Assembly: GCA_023430565.1 (NCBI GenBank)
Contig: JAEZAD010000207.1
Location: 1-6,066 of the forward strand
Direction of reading: 5' to 3'
DNA length: 6,066 bases
Source of the DNA: Verrucomicrobiota bacterium
GTDB lineage: Bacteria > Verrucomicrobiota > Verrucomicrobiia > Opitutales > Opitutaceae
In this document: positions 4,879 to 6,066 of the stretch, piece by piece
Position numbering within the stretch: position 1 is the stretch's first letter
How the letters are laid out: each line of letters begins with the position of its first letter
Notes under the pieces: generated by a model
Told to the model about the DNA's origin: nothing
The model's database searches: none
The model's input: the letters and a program-made list of their open reading frames with translations, nothing else
Made by a program: the position numbers and the translations under genes

Positions 4879-5682
4879 ATGGCATCCGCTCCTGTTCGCC
4901 TGCAAAAATTTCTCGCCGACACCGGCATCTGTTCGCGCCGCGCCGCCGAGGCCCTGATCGCGCAGGGTCAGGTCTGGGTCAACGGCGAGCCCGCCACGCT
5001 CGGCCAAAAAGTCACCCCCGGCGTCGACCGCATCACCACCGGCGGCAAGGCCATTCGTGCCACCGTCCAGCCGCGCGTCACGCTCGCCGTCCACAAGCCC
5101 CGCGGCCTCGTCTGCACCAACGAAGACCCGCACAATCCCGAAACCATCTTCACCGTCCTCCCCCGCGAGTTGTCCAAACTCCGCTTCTTCTGCGCCGGTC
5201 GCCTCGACAAGGACAGCGAGGGCCTGGTCATTCTCACCACCGACGGCGACCTCGCCCATCGCCTCATGCACCCGTCCAACGTGGTTGTGAAGCGTTACCA
5301 CGTCATCCTCGAGAAACCGTTTCCCGCCAAACGCCTGCCGGCCCTCGTGAAGGGCGTCGTCGTCGACGGCGAACGCCTCAAGGTCGAACGCGCCGCCCTC
5401 GTCAACGCCAGCGTCGCCGAAGACTCCACCGCGCTCGACGTCCACATGCACCACGGCAGGAAACGCGAAATCCGCCTGCTCTTCACCTCGCTCGGTTACG
5501 ACGTGAAGCGCCTCCGCCGCTACCAGATCGGAAGCTTCCGCTTGAAAGGCATTCCGCTCCGCGCCATGAAAAAACTCACGCCCGGCGAAATCGAATCCCT
5601 CTTTCGCTCGCCGCAAACGCCACACGCCGTCTTCGAAGCCACGGCCTCCACGGCCCAAGCCGCTGCTCATCATGAAAACTAA
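4879..5682 (+). CDS. RsuA/RluB-family rRNA pseudouridine synthase
   Basis: This enzyme converts a specific uridine in rRNA to pseudouridine. The 267-residue product has an S4 RNA-binding domain at about 6-60 (VRLQKFLADTGICSRRAAEAL, then QVWVNG at 31-36). The catalytic domain follows, with VHKPRGLVCT (71-80), the active-site motif GRLDKDSEGLVILTTDGD (107-124) with catalytic Asp110, KRYHV (138-142), and the family's C-terminal motif GRKREIRLLFTSLGYDVKRL (193-212). The S4 plus GRLD architecture identifies the RsuA/RluB/RluE/RluF group. RluB (23S rRNA helix 89 region) is the most common member with an S4 domain in diverse bacteria, but the target cannot be fixed from sequence alone, so no symbol is given. 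The frame is open upstream to 4777, but the ATG at 4879 gives the usual short lead into the S4 domain. The last 11 nt overlap the next gene, suggesting translational coupling. Confidence 0.9.
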   Translation: MASAPVRLQKFLADTGICSRRAAEALIAQGQVWVNGEPATLGQKVTPGVDRITTGGKAIRATVQPRVTLAVHKPRGLVCTNEDPHNPETIFTVLPRELSKLRFFCAGRLDKDSEGLVILTTDGDLAHRLMHPSNVVVKRYHVILEKPFPAKRLPALVKGVVVDGERLKVERAALVNASVAEDSTALDVHMHHGRKREIRLLFTSLGYDVKRLRRYQIGSFRLKGIPLRAMKKLTPGEIESLFRSPQTPHAVFEATASTAQAAAHHEN

Positions 5683-6066
5683 ACTCGCGCTCCTCGCCTT
5701 TTTCCTCGCTGCCCGCGGCGCTTTCGCCGCGCCCCTCCCCGCCACCACCGCCGTCCACGCGCAACCCGACGCCAACTCTCCGGCGATCGCGACGCTCAAG
5801 GCGGGCACCGAGCCCACGCCCGTGCAGGACCAGCTCGCCACCACCCCCAGCGGCTGGCTCGCCGTCGAACTCCCCGGCCCGTTCGAGGGCTACGTCCAAA
5901 ACAAGGACATCGCCAAAAGCCTCGACGTGAAGATCGGCGCCAAAATCCACCTCACGCCCAAAACCGACTCCGGCGTCATCACCACCATGGAAGCCGCCGA
6001 CAAAGCCGAAATCACCGGCCTCCACGGCCGCTGGACCCAGGTCAAAGTCGAAAAAACCCTCACCGG
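5672..6066 (+). CDS. Secreted protein with two SH3-like repeats, N-terminal part
   Basis: This gene starts at the ATG at 5672 inside the end of the pseudouridine synthase gene and stays open to the right edge (131 full codons). The N-terminus MKTKLALLAFFLAARGAFA is a Sec-type signal peptide with a likely cleavage after Ala19 (AFA). The mature part has a bacterial SH3-like repeat at about 27-82 (VHAQPD, AIATLKAGTEPTPV, GWLAVELPGPFEGYVQNKDI) and the beginning of a second at about 88-131 (KIHLTPKTDSGVITTM, ITGLHGRWTQVKVEKTLTG). Such domains are common in exported proteins that act at the cell wall or bind ligands there, but no specific function can be given and the C-terminal part is not visible. 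No Shine-Dalgarno is present, so translation may depend on coupling with the upstream gene. Third-position C/G preference matches the neighbours. Confidence 0.8.
   Translation, partial: MKTKLALLAFFLAARGAFAAPLPATTAVHAQPDANSPAIATLKAGTEPTPVQDQLATTPSGWLAVELPGPFEGYVQNKDIAKSLDVKIGAKIHLTPKTDSGVITTMEAADKAEITGLHGRWTQVKVEKTLT

Noticed and set aside
3436..5844. 802-codon open frame on the minus strand spanning the pseudouridine synthase, flavoprotein and fabG regions
   Set aside because: It is a shadow frame caused by high GC. It runs antisense to or out of frame with genes that have clear catalytic motifs, and its protein is low-complexity Gly/Ala/Arg/Glu.

Overview
The window is GC-rich, densely coded bacterial chromosome with housekeeping genes on both strands and no sign of mobile DNA, CRISPR or phage. 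The gene set, the long acyl carrier protein loop, the flavodoxin-less CysJ-like flavoprotein and the near absence of Shine-Dalgarno sequences suggest a verrucomicrobial (Opitutaceae-like) genome. That placement is an inference from family resemblance, not a database result.

Left part (1-1021): the 5' part of a type I-beta DAHP synthase gene (first step of aromatic amino acid synthesis) runs leftward off the window. Its leader, between it and the divergent rpmB (ribosomal protein L28), holds the most interesting signal here. It contains a 26-codon ORF whose first 15 residues include seven aromatic residues (2 Tyr, 4 Phe, 1 Trp), then an early hairpin, then a perfect 13-bp GC-rich hairpin shortly before the DAHP synthase start. 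A segment inside the short ORF can pair with the 5' arm of the last hairpin. This matches the layout of a ribosome-mediated transcription attenuator responding to Phe, Tyr and Trp supply. rpmB ends in a textbook intrinsic terminator.

Middle (1102-4778): four leftward genes in the order CysJ-like NADPH flavoprotein, fabG, acpP, fabF. The last three form a fatty acid elongation block: 3-ketoacyl-ACP reductase, the carrier protein, and 3-ketoacyl-ACP synthase II. A strong intrinsic terminator lies between acpP and fabF, and a long imperfect palindrome with a U-rich tail lies between the flavoprotein gene and fabG. The block may therefore be expressed as stepped units rather than one uniform transcript.

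Right part (4879-6066): a rightward RsuA/RluB-type pseudouridine synthase overlaps by 11 nt the start of a secreted protein with two SH3-like repeats, which runs off the window. Across the window, none of the eight main genes has a recognisable Shine-Dalgarno sequence, and six of the eight start codons are preceded by TC.
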